A stretch of DNA of 64,000 bases, from positions 62,001 to 126,000 of the forward strand of contig NZ_JWLD01000008.1 in assembly GCF_000813725.1 (NCBI RefSeq), written 5' to 3'. Below the pieces are notes generated by a model. It saw only the letters and a program-made list of their open reading frames with translations. It did no database searches and was not told the DNA's origin. Of this stretch, positions 23,516-31,206 are shown one piece after another (position 1 is the first letter of the stretch; each line of letters begins with the position of its first letter). The translations under genes were made by a program, and so were the position numbers. Source of the stretch: Leisingera sp. ANG-Vp. GTDB lineage: Bacteria > Pseudomonadota > Alphaproteobacteria > Rhodobacterales > Rhodobacteraceae.

Positions 23516-23881
23516 ATGTCCCGCGTTAAAGGTGGTACCACGACTCACGCCCGTCACAAGAAGGTCATCAAGGCAGCCAAAGGTTACTACGGCCGCCGCA
23601 AGAACACCTTCAAGGTTGCCCGTCAGGCCGTCGACAAGGCGAACCAGTACGCAACCCGCGACCGCAAGAACCGCAAGCGCAACTTCCGCGCGCTGTGGAT
23701 CCAGCGTATCAACGCTGCTGTCCGTTCGCACGACGAAGCGCTGACCTACTCCCGCTTCATCAACGGCCTGAACCTGGCCGGCATCGAAGTGGACCGCAAG
23801 GTTCTGGCCGACCTGGCCGTGCACGAGCCCGAAGCTTTCGGTGCCATCGTCCGCCAGGCACAGGACGCGCTGGCTGCCTAA
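23516..23881 (+). CDS. rplT: 50S ribosomal protein bL20
   Basis: A 121-residue basic protein, [35 protein letters not shown]..., with the conserved [11 protein letters not shown] segment. It binds 23S rRNA early in 50S assembly. AGAGGAG lies before the ATG. Co-transcribed with rpmI and followed by a strong terminator. Confidence 0.98.
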   Translation: MSRVKGGTTTHARHKKVIKAAKGYYGRRKNTFKVARQAVDKANQYATRDRKNRKRNFRALWIQRINAAVRSHDEALTYSRFINGLNLAGIEVDRKVLADLAVHEPEAFGAIVRQAQDALAA

Positions 23882-23907
23882 GGCGCCAGACGGATCTGAA
23901 TTCAAAG

Positions 23908-23936
23908 AAGGCCGCCCTGTTCGGGGCGGCCTTTTT
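23908..23936 (+). terminator. Intrinsic terminator of rpmI-rplT
   Basis: AAGGCCGCCC (23908-23917) and GGGCGGCCTT (23924-23933) form a 10-bp stem followed by TTT, 27 bp after rplT. Confidence 0.93.
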
Positions 23937-24118
23937 CTGTTTCTAGGGCCTGCCGGCCTGAAACTCTGACTGCAGGGTATTCCCCTGTGGCCGCAGGTTC
24001 TGGATGTTTAGCCTAAGGCCGCGCAGGGCTTCAAATGAGCGGCTGAGGAGCATTTATGCAGCTCCGTCCGCAGCCGGTCCTGCACAAAGGCTTCAATCCG
24101 GGGATCGGGCCGGGTGGC

Positions 24119-24574
24119 TCAGCCCGGCGCCGGCCCCCGGGCGATCCGGGTGCAGATCCGGATGATCTCATCCGCATCTGCCTGGCTTAGCCCGATGCGG
24201 CTGAACACTTCGGAGGAGACGCCGCAGCTTTTGCTCCAGATGCTGCGCCCGGCTTCGGTGAGCGAGACGATCTTCTGGCGCTCGTTCCCCTCCTGCACCT
24301 CCCGCATCAGCAGGCCTTTTTCCTCGAGCCGCCGCAGCATCGGGGTCATCGTAGCCTTGGAGACCTGCAGCCGGCTGGCCAGGGTTGAGATCGAGATGCG
24401 GTCCTCTTCGGCCAGGGCCATCAGCGCAAGATACTGCGAGTAGGTCAGCCCCTGGGTTTTCAGCAGGGCCTGATAGTGCTGCTCAACCGTGTGCGAGGCG
24501 GCGTGAAGCGCAAAGCAGAGCTGATTGTCCAGCCGGACGTCCGGCTGCGGGGATGGTTTGGTTTGGTCCGGCAC
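24119..24574 (-). CDS. MarR family regulator, OhrR-like redox sensor
   Basis: A 151-residue winged-helix protein. RLDNQLCFALHAASHTVEQHY places a cysteine at residue 20, the position of the peroxide-sensing Cys of OhrR. The DNA-binding wing reads ISISTLASRLQVSKATMTPMLRRLEEKGLL. OhrR-type proteins release DNA when this Cys is oxidised by organic peroxides. There is no ohr gene; instead it is divergent from a secreted catalase-related gene, with a 22-bp inverted repeat between them. Whether a second Cys (in SCGV, near residue 117) takes part cannot be judged. Confidence 0.88.
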   Translation of the reverse strand: MPDQTKPSPQPDVRLDNQLCFALHAASHTVEQHYQALLKTQGLTYSQYLALMALAEEDRISISTLASRLQVSKATMTPMLRRLEEKGLLMREVQEGNERQKIVSLTEAGRSIWSKSCGVSSEVFSRIGLSQADADEIIRICTRIARGPAPG

Positions 24575-24634
24575 GGCTTGCGGCTTTCGTTGTTGCGCTG
24601 GGGTTCCTCAGTAGCACTGAAAGTTTTGCTTGCA

Positions 24635-24656
24635 AATAGTTTGATAGCTAACTATT
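24635..24656. promoter_or_regulatory. AATAGTT-N8-AACTATT operator between OhrR-like gene and catalase-like gene
   Basis: A perfect 7-bp inverted repeat with an 8-bp spacer (TGATAGCT) lies 60 bp from the regulator start and 36 bp from the catalase-like gene. Its size and AT-rich TAGTT...AACTA form suit a MarR dimer. Autoregulation plus control of the divergent gene is the expected arrangement. Confidence 0.6.
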
Positions 24657-24692
24657 AGGTATCGAACTTACCAAAAACAGGAGCACCCAGCC

Positions 24693-25646
24693 ATGCGGAC
24701 CAGCTTATTCGCCATCTGCCTTTCGCTTGCGGCCCTCCCGGCCGCTGCCGAAGGCGAGTTCAACACCGAAGACGGATTTGCGGCTTTTGAGGAGCTGTTC
24801 GGCGTGACCGAAGGGAAGCGCCGCAACCACACCAAGGGGTTCTGTGTCGAAGGGGTGCTGACGCCGGTTGATGATGCGGTCAAAGCCTATTCCAGCAGCC
24901 CGCTTTTCACCGGCACATCAACGGTGATTGCACGGGTGTCCCACAAGGGCGGCAAAGCCAATCCGGCGGACGACAAATACGGCCTGCTTGGCATGGCGAT
25001 GGAGATCACCACCGCGGATGACGACCTGCATGTGATTGCGATGAACACCGAGCATTTCTTCCCGGTGGCCACCAGCGAAGCCTTTATCAAGCTGCTGCGC
25101 GCCAAGGCGGCAGGGGGCGATGCGGTCAAGGCCTTTGCGGCGGCGCATCCTGCGCTGAAGGCCTATAAGGCCTATCACGGGGCGCTGGACAAGACGCTGC
25201 GGCCCTATGAGGGCACCACTTACAACAGCGTGAACGCCTTCTATCTGGTGAACGGCGCGGGCGAAAAGACACCCATGCGCTTTTCCTTCCGCCCGTCCGG
25301 CGCAGAAGGCATTGTGGTGGAGACCCACCCGGATTTCTTCCTGGAGAACATGCAGGCGAATATCGCTGGCGGCGGCGTGTCCTGGGATATGGTCATTACG
25401 CTGGCCAATCCGGGCGATGCCATTGCCGACCCTTCGGTGCAATGGACCGGCGATCACACCGAGATCGTCGCGGCCCGTTTCACCGCCACCGCCGCGATGT
25501 CCGAAGCTGACGGGCGCTGCGACGCGATCAACTTTGATCCGACAGTGCTGAGCGACGGGTTTGAGCCTTCTGAGGATCCGATGCTGGAAGTGCGCTCGCT
25601 GATCTATGCTCATGGGGTCGGCAAGCGCCTGTCCGAGCAGGACTAA
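24693..25646 (+). CDS. Periplasmic catalase-related peroxidase (SrpA-like)
   Basis: A 317-residue precursor with a signal peptide (MRTSLFAICLSLAALPAAA). The mature protein is a short catalase-fold haem protein: RRNHTKGFCVEGVLTP holds the distal His, HFFPVATSEAFIKLLRAKAAG follows, and the C-terminal DPMLEVRSLIYAHGVGKRLSEQD contains the expected proximal Tyr region. The family lacks the N-terminal arm and C-terminal domains of full catalases and acts as a peroxidase or stress protein in the periplasm. It is divergent from an OhrR-like MarR gene, which suggests peroxide induction. Confidence 0.85.
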   Translation: MRTSLFAICLSLAALPAAAEGEFNTEDGFAAFEELFGVTEGKRRNHTKGFCVEGVLTPVDDAVKAYSSSPLFTGTSTVIARVSHKGGKANPADDKYGLLGMAMEITTADDDLHVIAMNTEHFFPVATSEAFIKLLRAKAAGGDAVKAFAAAHPALKAYKAYHGALDKTLRPYEGTTYNSVNAFYLVNGAGEKTPMRFSFRPSGAEGIVVETHPDFFLENMQANIAGGGVSWDMVITLANPGDAIADPSVQWTGDHTEIVAARFTATAAMSEADGRCDAINFDPTVLSDGFEPSEDPMLEVRSLIYAHGVGKRLSEQD

Positions 25647-25671
25647 CGGCAAAGCGGACACCTTCAGGCGG

Positions 25672-25701
25672 AAGAGGCGGCAGGTTTGCCGCCTCTTTTT
25701 C
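25672..25701 (+). terminator. Intrinsic terminator after the catalase-like gene
   Basis: AAGAGGCGGCA (25672-25682) pairs with TGCCGCCTCTT (25687-25697), followed by TTTTC. It can also stop transcription from the convergent PPOX gene. Confidence 0.92.
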
Positions 25702-25723
25702 GTTCCGGCGCCGGAGCGGGGGG

Positions 25724-26326
25724 CTACCACATCCGCGTCTTGGCGTATTCCGCGTATCCTTCGTCATAGGCGTCGGCCTCGAACCCGGCTTCCTGCTCCT
25801 TCAGGAACTGGCCGGCGGTGGGAACGGCGGGGCGGTCTGCCTCCGGATCCCACAGGCGGGAGCGCATCAGAGCCTTGGCGCATTGGAAGTAAAGCTCTTC
25901 CACGGTGATCACCGCAACAGTGGCAGGCAGCAGAGATTTGCGGGCAAAGGCGGCGCGGGCGTCCTCGTCCGCGGTCAGGAAAGCGGTGCCGTTGACGCGC
26001 ACCACGTTGTTGCAGCCCGGCACCATGAACATCAGGCTGACGCGCGGGTCGCGGACGATGTTGCGCAGGCTGTCGAGCCGGTTGTTGCCGCGCCAGTCGG
26101 GCAGCCAGAGGGTTTTGCTGTCTGCGATCTTCACCGCCGGGCCGTCATCGCCGCGCGGGCTGGCGTCGGTGCCTTCGGGGCCGATGGTGGACAGGATCAG
26201 GAATTTGGACGCCTCGATCCACTGCTGGTACAGCGGCGTGAGCCGGGTGGCGACCTTGGTCAGCGAGCGCGGCACAGCGGCCTCGTAGAGGGTTTCCAGG
26301 GTCGCGGTATCGGTGATTTTCTGCAT
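25724..26326 (-). CDS. PPOX-class FMN-dependent flavoprotein (MSMEG_1061-type)
   Basis: A 200-residue pyridoxamine-phosphate-oxidase-like split-barrel protein. LSTIGPEGTDASPRGDDGPAVKI, LWLPDWRGNNRLDSLRNIVRDPRVSLMFMVPGCNNVVRVNGTAFLT and KALMRSRLW are typical of this subgroup. It probably binds FMN or F420 and reduces a small organic substrate. The gene is divergent from an AraC-type gene, with a TTTGCAC...GTGCAAA repeat between them. Confidence 0.88.
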   Translation of the reverse strand: MQKITDTATLETLYEAAVPRSLTKVATRLTPLYQQWIEASKFLILSTIGPEGTDASPRGDDGPAVKIADSKTLWLPDWRGNNRLDSLRNIVRDPRVSLMFMVPGCNNVVRVNGTAFLTADEDARAAFARKSLLPATVAVITVEELYFQCAKALMRSRLWDPEADRPAVPTAGQFLKEQEAGFEADAYDEGYAEYAKTRMW

Positions 26327-26362
26327 GGGGCGCCTCCTTTTGCGGGCACGCTACCTTGCCCT

Positions 26363-26393
26363 TTTGCACTGATGGGGCCAGTTTCGGTGCAAA
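26363..26393. promoter_or_regulatory. TTTGCAC-N17-GTGCAAA inverted repeat
   Basis: Perfect 7-bp arms at 26363-26369 and 26387-26393, 37-67 bp upstream of the PPOX start. It overlaps the candidate AraC-gene starts at 26372 and 26393. Candidate site for autoregulation and divergent control. Confidence 0.45.
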
Positions 26394-27160
26394 TGGGCCA
26401 AAATGCGGATATCCGGCGGCGGGGCTGGTCCTCGTCCGACGCGGTGCAGGCGCTACCGCACGGGGTGGCAACCTATGCGCGCCGCTATGCGGACGGCTAT
26501 GTCTCAACCTGGCACGACCACCCGCGCCATCAGCTGGTCTATGCGGTGGCAGGGCTGATGATGGCCGAGGCGGATGGCACCGCCTGGGCAGTGCCTGCGG
26601 GATCGGGGCTGATCGTGCCTGCGGGGATGCTGCATGAGATCCGGATGGCGGGCGAGGTGCAGCTGCAGTCGCTGTATGTGGCGCCGGGGGAAGAAGGGGC
26701 AGAGGCGATGGCCGCCTGCCGGGCGGTGGCGGTTTCGCCGCTGCTGGCGGGGCTGATCGAAGCACTGTGCGCGATGGGCAACCCCTGGCCGCTGCCGCCG
26801 CGGGCGCATCACCTGAGCCGCCTGATCCTGCTTGAACTGGCTGCGGCGCCGGACACGCCGCTGGCGCTGCCCTATCCGCGCGACGGGCGGCTGCGCCGGG
26901 TTTGCGATGCACTGATGGCGGCGCCGGGCTCGGTGCGCACGATCGATCACTGGGCGGCGCTGGCGGGGATGAGCCGCCGGTCGTTCACCCGCAGTTTTTC
27001 CCAGGAGACCGGTTTCAGCTTCGGCCGGTGGCGCGAGCGTCTGCGCTGCCAGCTTGCGCTGCGGGCGCGGGCGCAGGGCGGGGATATGGAGCGGGTGGCG
27101 CAGGAACTGGGCTATGCCAGCCGCCGGGCGCTGCAGGTGATGATGCAACGGCGCATGTAA
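26393..27160 (+). CDS. AraC family regulator with N-terminal cupin
   Basis: A 255-residue protein: an N-terminal cupin sensing domain (WHDHPRHQLVYAVAGLMMAEADGTAWAVPAGSGLIVPAGMLHEI, about residues 35-85) and a C-terminal AraC helix-turn-helix pair (IDHWAALAGMSRRSFTRSFSQETGFSFGRWRERLRCQLAL, then VAQELGYASRRALQVMMQRRM). The start is unsure: ATG 26393 and ATG 26372 are both in frame and neither has a clear Shine-Dalgarno. It probably regulates the divergent PPOX gene. Confidence 0.85.
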   Translation: MGQNADIRRRGWSSSDAVQALPHGVATYARRYADGYVSTWHDHPRHQLVYAVAGLMMAEADGTAWAVPAGSGLIVPAGMLHEIRMAGEVQLQSLYVAPGEEGAEAMAACRAVAVSPLLAGLIEALCAMGNPWPLPPRAHHLSRLILLELAAAPDTPLALPYPRDGRLRRVCDALMAAPGSVRTIDHWAALAGMSRRSFTRSFSQETGFSFGRWRERLRCQLALRARAQGGDMERVAQELGYASRRALQVMMQRRM

Positions 27161-27192
27161 AGGGCGGCAAGGCGCCTCGCGGGTGCCGGGGC

Positions 27193-27546
27193 TTACAGGC
27201 TTTTGCCGTCGAAGATCTCTGCCGGCAGCCGCAGGGCGTCCAGCTCCTCGATACAGCCCAGGTTGACGCGCCAGGTGCCGGGGGTGAGGCGGGGTTCGAC
27301 AAAGGTGTGGATGCCGCAAATGCCGCAGAAATGGTGCCGTGCGGCCTTGCTGCCAAAGCGGTAGGTCCTCAGCGCGCCGCTGTCTGCCGTGATTTCCATC
27401 TCTTCCTGCGGCACCGTGAAGGCTGTCAGATAGGCGGTCTTGCGGCGGCAGATCGAACAGTCGCATTGCATCGCACTGGTGATTATTGGCGCGCGGAAGG
27501 TGAAACGGACAGCGCCGCAATGGCAGCTGCCGGAGTAGGTCTGCAT
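27193..27546 (-). CDS. GFA family zinc-binding protein
   Basis: A 117-residue protein starting MQTYSGSCHCGAVRFTFRA. Conserved cysteine pairs (CHCG, CDCSICRRK, HHFCGICGIHTF) bind zinc in the glutathione-dependent formaldehyde-activating (GFA) fold. Most homologues are not proven to act on formaldehyde, so only the fold is claimed. AGGAGG precedes ATG 27546. Confidence 0.9.
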   Translation of the reverse strand: MQTYSGSCHCGAVRFTFRAPIITSAMQCDCSICRRKTAYLTAFTVPQEEMEITADSGALRTYRFGSKAARHHFCGICGIHTFVEPRLTPGTWRVNLGCIEELDALRLPAEIFDGKSL

Positions 27547-27651
27547 GGTTGGCCTCCTGCTGCTTCCGGGCGGCCAGATGCTGCTTGGCCGCGTACAAAC
27601 CAAGGACAAGCCCCCCGTGTTCAAGGCTTGCTTGCAGGCCTGAACCTGATC

Positions 27652-28287
27652 TCAGGCCGCAATCCCGTGCGGGCCGTGGCGGATGATGGCCCATTGGCCG
27701 TAGCTGTCGTCCAGGTCCAGCGGGATGGCGGCGGTGGATTTGGTGGAACCGCTGCCGATCTCCGCCAGGGTGAACTCGATGCCGCCGGGGATGTCGATGC
27801 GGACCCGGTGCTCGCCGCCGCCGTGCGGGGCCTGGATCGGACGGCCTGAAGCCTGCAGCAGGCCGTCGATGTCGACCTTAGCGGTGCGGTTTTCGATGTC
27901 CACCTCGTAGCCGATCCGTTTGACCAGCGTTTCATGCACGGTGTCGCACATGGCACGGAACACCCACCAGTGGGTGGCTTCTTCGTCGGTTTCACCGCCG
28001 AGCATTACTGTGCTCAGGGCGTCGCGCTGGGCCTCGGTGGCGCGGTCGTCGATGATGGCCTGCAGCGCGCCTTTGCCTTCGAAGATCGGGCCGGGCCAGG
28101 CATAAAGCAAAGCGGCGCGGGTGCCGGCCAGATCGGTTTCGCCGAAATGGCCCTTGTCGATATGGATCACTTCGAACCCGGTGCAATTGCCGTGCGTGGG
28201 CAGATCCTCGAACTGGCAGGGGCAGCCGTAGTTGCAGTTGCAGTTCCCGAAGCTGCGGCCTTCGATATACCAATCCACATGTGCCAT
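27652..28287 (-). CDS. DUF1326 domain protein
   Basis: A 211-residue cytoplasmic protein. The N-terminal SFGNCNCNYGCPCQFEDLPTHGNCTGFEVIHID with four clustered cysteines is the DUF1326 signature, suggesting a metal site. Function unknown. CCGGAGGACAG precedes ATG 28287. It lies just upstream of the GFA gene on the same strand, 105 bp apart; both are Cys-rich. Confidence 0.87.
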   Translation of the reverse strand: MAHVDWYIEGRSFGNCNCNYGCPCQFEDLPTHGNCTGFEVIHIDKGHFGETDLAGTRAALLYAWPGPIFEGKGALQAIIDDRATEAQRDALSTVMLGGETDEEATHWWVFRAMCDTVHETLVKRIGYEVDIENRTAKVDIDGLLQASGRPIQAPHGGGEHRVRIDIPGGIEFTLAEIGSGSTKSTAAIPLDLDDSYGQWAIIRHGPHGIAA

Positions 28288-28375
28288 GGCTGTCCTCCGG
28301 TGCTGTCTGATGGGATCGCGCTGTGCCGCGCCTGCCCAGTATAGCACAGAACCGGCGGAGGCGCCGGGCTGCGGG

Positions 28376-28828
28376 CTAGGACCCGCTTGCCGGTGCCGCG
28401 GCGACGGGGAACAGCCGGTCGTAAGCAAGGGTGAAGCCGTAGGTGTAGAGCACCACAAAAGAGGTGACCGTCAGATCGGTCGCCAGCGCCTGCCAGAGGC
28501 TGAGGCCAAGCCACCAGATATAGACCGGCAGCGAGGTGATCAGCAGCGTGGCCTCAAACCCGGTGGCATGCAGCAGGCGGCCAAGGGTCGACCGGTCGCT
28601 GCTGACCCGGCCCGCCTTTGCATCCGCCTTGTCGAAGATCCAGTTGTAAAGCAGGTTCAGCAGCATCGCCTTGACCGACAGGAACGCGCCCAGCAGACCG
28701 ATATCGCTGAGCGGCTTGTCAAAGAATGCGGCGCCAACCGGCACCAGGATGGCCATCAGAAAGATTTCGAAGCTGATGGTATAGCGCAGCCGGTCCTTGG
28801 CTGTGCGCATTGCAACGTTGCCTGCCAC
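28376..28828 (-). CDS. PACE family efflux transporter (chlorhexidine-type)
   Basis: A 150-residue membrane protein with four helices arranged as two bacterial transmembrane pair domains. DRLRYTISFEIFLMAILVPVGA carries the membrane Glu conserved in AceI-like proteins, and NLLYNWIFDKAD is the second signature. PACE proteins expel biocides or polyamines. Translation appears to start at GTG 28828, 7 bp after GGAGG, seven residues before the commonly called Met. A LysR gene is divergent, the usual arrangement for PACE regulation. Confidence 0.88.
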   Translation of the reverse strand: MAGNVAMRTAKDRLRYTISFEIFLMAILVPVGAAFFDKPLSDIGLLGAFLSVKAMLLNLLYNWIFDKADAKAGRVSSDRSTLGRLLHATGFEATLLITSLPVYIWWLGLSLWQALATDLTVTSFVVLYTYGFTLAYDRLFPVAAAPASGS

Positions 28829-28868
28829 CTTGGGCCTCCATCGGTGAGTCTGGGTGTTTTGCTTTGTT

Positions 28869-28920
28869 CTATCCGGAATCAGTGGTACTTCCAGTCAGTA
28901 TGTATCTGATATTCCGATAG
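28869..28920. promoter_or_regulatory. Imperfect inverted repeat between PACE and LysR genes
   Basis: CTATCCGGAAT (28869-28879) and ATTCCGATAG (28911-28920) are complementary apart from one extra C, 31 bp apart, in the 99-bp divergent gap. LysR tetramers bind two sites over about 50-60 bp, which fits. Confidence 0.4.
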
Positions 28921-28927
28921 GTGGGCG

Positions 28928-29824
28928 ATGATGTCTCCTGAGAGCCTGCAGGCCTTTGTGCTGGCGGCTGAGCTTGGATCCTTTTCGGCGGCAGCGCGGC
29001 GGATGGGCAAGGCGCAGTCGGCGGTCTCCGCCGCTATTGCCAATCTTGAGATCGACTGCGGGCTGCAGCTGTTTGACCGCAGCGGCCGGTCGCCGGTGCT
29101 GACGAAAGCGGGCCGCGAGATGCTGCCGCATGCGCGCGGCATCCTGCTGGGGCACCGCGAGTTTGAAGCCAAGGCGGCGTCGATGGCCGAAGGGGTGGAG
29201 GACAGCCTGTGCCTGGCGGTGGAGCAGGGGCTGAACCTGGCGCCGCTTTGGGCGGCTTTGCGCGGTTTTGCCGAAGCCTTTCCGCATGTGGCGCTGGAAA
29301 TCCTGCCGGCCGGTCCCAATGAGACCGCCAAGCTGCTGAAGGAGGGGCGGGCTGATCTGGGCCTGATGACCGAGCAGGAGAGCTACCCCGGCGGCTTCCA
29401 GTTCCGCGGTGTCGGCCACACGGTGGTGGTGCCGGTTTGCGGGCGGGCGCATCCTCTGGCGGGACAAGGAGCGCTGGCGCACCGCGACCTGCGGGCACAC
29501 CGTCAGCTGGTGCTGCAAAGCCGCTCGCAGGAGGCGGAATGGCTGATCGGCGAGGCGCACAGCGCCTCGGTCTGGTGCGCCGGCAACCCGGATGTGATTG
29601 TGGCGCTGCTGCTGCAGGGGCTGGGCTGGGCCGAGCTGCCGCTGCCTGCGGTTAAGGCGCATCTGGAAAGCGGCGCCCTGGTGCGGCTGCACTATGGCTT
29701 CCAGCAGAGCGATGCGCTGGCTGGGGTTGATGTGGTCTGGACCTCGCAGCGGGTGCTGGGGCAGGCCGGGCAATGGCTGCAGCAGCATCTGCTGAAGCTG
29801 CCGCAGGAGGCGTGGCGGTGCTGA
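28928..29824 (+). CDS. LysR family regulator, probable PACE efflux regulator
   Basis: A 298-residue LysR protein. The N-terminal winged helix reads ESLQAFVLAAELGSFSAAARRMGKAQSAVSAAIANLEIDCGLQLFDRSGRSPVLT. A two-lobed effector domain occupies about residues 90-295. AGGTGG precedes the ATG. It is divergent from the PACE transporter and ends at a shared bidirectional terminator. Confidence 0.92.
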   Translation: MMSPESLQAFVLAAELGSFSAAARRMGKAQSAVSAAIANLEIDCGLQLFDRSGRSPVLTKAGREMLPHARGILLGHREFEAKAASMAEGVEDSLCLAVEQGLNLAPLWAALRGFAEAFPHVALEILPAGPNETAKLLKEGRADLGLMTEQESYPGGFQFRGVGHTVVVPVCGRAHPLAGQGALAHRDLRAHRQLVLQSRSQEAEWLIGEAHSASVWCAGNPDVIVALLLQGLGWAELPLPAVKAHLESGALVRLHYGFQQSDALAGVDVVWTSQRVLGQAGQWLQQHLLKLPQEAWRC

Positions 29825-29844
29825 CCGCCGGTGAGAGGTTCTGA

Positions 29845-29872
29845 AAGGCAGGCCGGGTGTCCGGCCTGCCTT
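29845..29872. terminator. Perfect 12-bp hairpin between convergent genes
   Basis: AAGGCAGGCCGG (29845-29856) pairs with CCGGCCTGCCTT (29861-29872) around a GTGT loop. It probably terminates both the LysR gene and the leftward GNAT operon, although T runs are short. Confidence 0.75.
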
Positions 29873-29891
29873 CGGGTCGGTGATTGGGGGG

Positions 29892-30413
29892 TCAGCCGTA
29901 AGCGGATGTGTCCCAGAATTCGGGCCGCATGAACGGCGCCACCGCAATTGTCCTGCCGCTCAGCGGCGGCAGTGCGCCTGGCGTCAGCTCAAGCGCCATC
30001 CAGGATTCCGGAAGGGTCAGAAGATCCGGGTAGGGCGTTTGCTTGTCCGTCGGCGCAAACCCGTAGCGCGGGTAGAACCCGGGCACGCCCAAAACAAATA
30101 CTGCATCCGCGCCGCGGGATTTCAGCTGGGCGATGCCGGTCTCCATAAGCTCTTTGCCGATACCTTGCCCTTGATAGCCGGGCAGCACGCCGCAGGGGGC
30201 CAGCAGGTAGCAGGCCGCGTCCGGATGGTCCTGAAAGACAAGCGGTGTGAACAGCACATTGCCGGCAAGCGTGCCGCCGCGCTGCACGCTGACGGACACC
30301 GTGTCCGGCTGTGCCAGGAACGCCGTGGCAAGCCGGGCAATTTCAGGGCCTTCTTCTGGACCAAAGGCCTGGCGGTGCAGCTCTGCTATGGTTTCTGTTT
30401 CCGAACGGTTCAT
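29892..30413 (-). CDS. GNAT N-acetyltransferase (YhbS-like), third gene of the toxin operon
   Basis: A 173-residue GNAT fold protein. CGVLPGYQGQGIGKELMETGIAQLKSRGADAVFVLGVPGFYPRYGF contains the acetyl-CoA pyrophosphate loop (QGQGIG) and the YhbS-type GxPxFYxRxGF motif. AAGGAG precedes the ATG. It follows the other GNAT gene by 64 bp on the same strand, so it may belong to the YjhX/TopAI operon. At 173 residues it is closer in size to E. coli YjhQ than its neighbour is. Confidence 0.85.
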   Translation of the reverse strand: MNRSETETIAELHRQAFGPEEGPEIARLATAFLAQPDTVSVSVQRGGTLAGNVLFTPLVFQDHPDAACYLLAPCGVLPGYQGQGIGKELMETGIAQLKSRGADAVFVLGVPGFYPRYGFAPTDKQTPYPDLLTLPESWMALELTPGALPPLSGRTIAVAPFMRPEFWDTSAYG

Positions 30414-30477
30414 GTTCAGTCTCCTTGTGAAGTCTTGAATTGGCCGCCCCGCGCAAGGGCGGCCTGTTGAATGAGGA

Positions 30478-30924
30478 TCAGGCGCCGGGCATGGCCATCT
30501 TGCAGGTGATCTGGCCGGAGGGTTCGTGAAGCACTTCCTCCATTAGGCGGAAGCCGTAGCGCTCGTAGAACGGGCGCCCGATGGCATTGCCGCGGAACAC
30601 GTCGACCTTAAGCGGCCCCTTGAGAGCGAAAGCATGATCGGTCAGCGCCTTGCCGTATCCTTTCCCGTGCTTGGACGGATCAAGAAACAGGCCGCCGATT
30701 TCATTGCCCAGCAGGGCGATAAAGCCGATGACGGAGCCCTTCTCCTCGAGGACGTAGGTTTCGGCGTTAGGCAGGTAGAGATCGCGCATGGCCTGCTGCA
30801 CTTCGGTCACGAATTCAGCGGCGAGGAAGGGATGCGCAAGCGCGTTTGCCTTTTGCCAGACGACGATAACTGCCTCTGTGTCGCCGGGGTGATAGGGCCG
30901 GATTGAAAAATGAGTATCTGCCAT
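30478..30924 (-). CDS. GNAT N-acetyltransferase adjacent to YjhX, candidate antitoxin
   Basis: A 148-residue GNAT protein (IRPYHPGDTEAVIVVWQKAN; LGNEIGGLFLDPSKHGKGYGKALTDHAFA with the acetyl-CoA loop; FYERYGFRLMEE). It starts 13 bp after the stop of the YjhX/TopAI-like gene, with only a weak ribosome-binding site, so it is probably coupled to it. In E. coli the toxin TopAI (YjhX) is countered by the GNAT-family protein YjhQ encoded next to it. This gene is therefore the positional candidate for the antitoxin; sequence identity to YjhQ was not tested. Confidence 0.8.
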   Translation of the reverse strand: MADTHFSIRPYHPGDTEAVIVVWQKANALAHPFLAAEFVTEVQQAMRDLYLPNAETYVLEEKGSVIGFIALLGNEIGGLFLDPSKHGKGYGKALTDHAFALKGPLKVDVFRGNAIGRPFYERYGFRLMEEVLHEPSGQITCKMAMPGA

Positions 30925-30937
30925 AGCTATGGGCTTT

Positions 30938-31195
30938 CTATCTTTGGTTCATTTGCGCGCGCACGGATTTGATCCCCAGCTGCGATGCGCGGTAGGGGCT
31001 GCCGTTTTGCGAACGGATGAAGCGCCGTTTCAGGAGGCGCTGGAACACGGCAAGGGTGCAGTCGGACAGCACATGGCCATTGCGCGTGTAGCAGGTGACG
31101 TGGCGTATTTTGCCGCTTTCCAGGCGTTCGTAATGGATGGACCCGCCAAGGGCGAGTTCATGCAAAACACGCTGCTCGTGCTTTGAGATATTCAA
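30938..31195 (-). CDS. YjhX/TopAI family toxin (UPF0386), topoisomerase I inhibitor-like
   Basis: An 85-residue basic protein: MNISKHEQRVLHELALGGSI, CYTRNGHVLSDCTLAVFQRLLKRRFIRSQNGSPYR and SVRAQMNQR follow UPF0386 along the whole length. In E. coli this protein (TopAI) binds and inhibits DNA topoisomerase I and is a toxin. The family N-terminus requires the rare start TTG at 31195. The region just upstream has no good Shine-Dalgarno, so initiation is expected to be weak and regulated. A structured leader with a uORF precedes it, and a GNAT gene follows by 13 bp. Confidence 0.88.
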   Translation of the reverse strand: MNISKHEQRVLHELALGGSIHYERLESGKIRHVTCYTRNGHVLSDCTLAVFQRLLKRRFIRSQNGSPYRASQLGIKSVRAQMNQR

Positions 31196-31206
31196 CGGAG
31201 TGTCTC

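Noticed and set aside
25883-26392. Long N-terminal extension of the AraC gene
   Set aside because: It would run antisense through the PPOX gene; cupin homology begins only after 26393.
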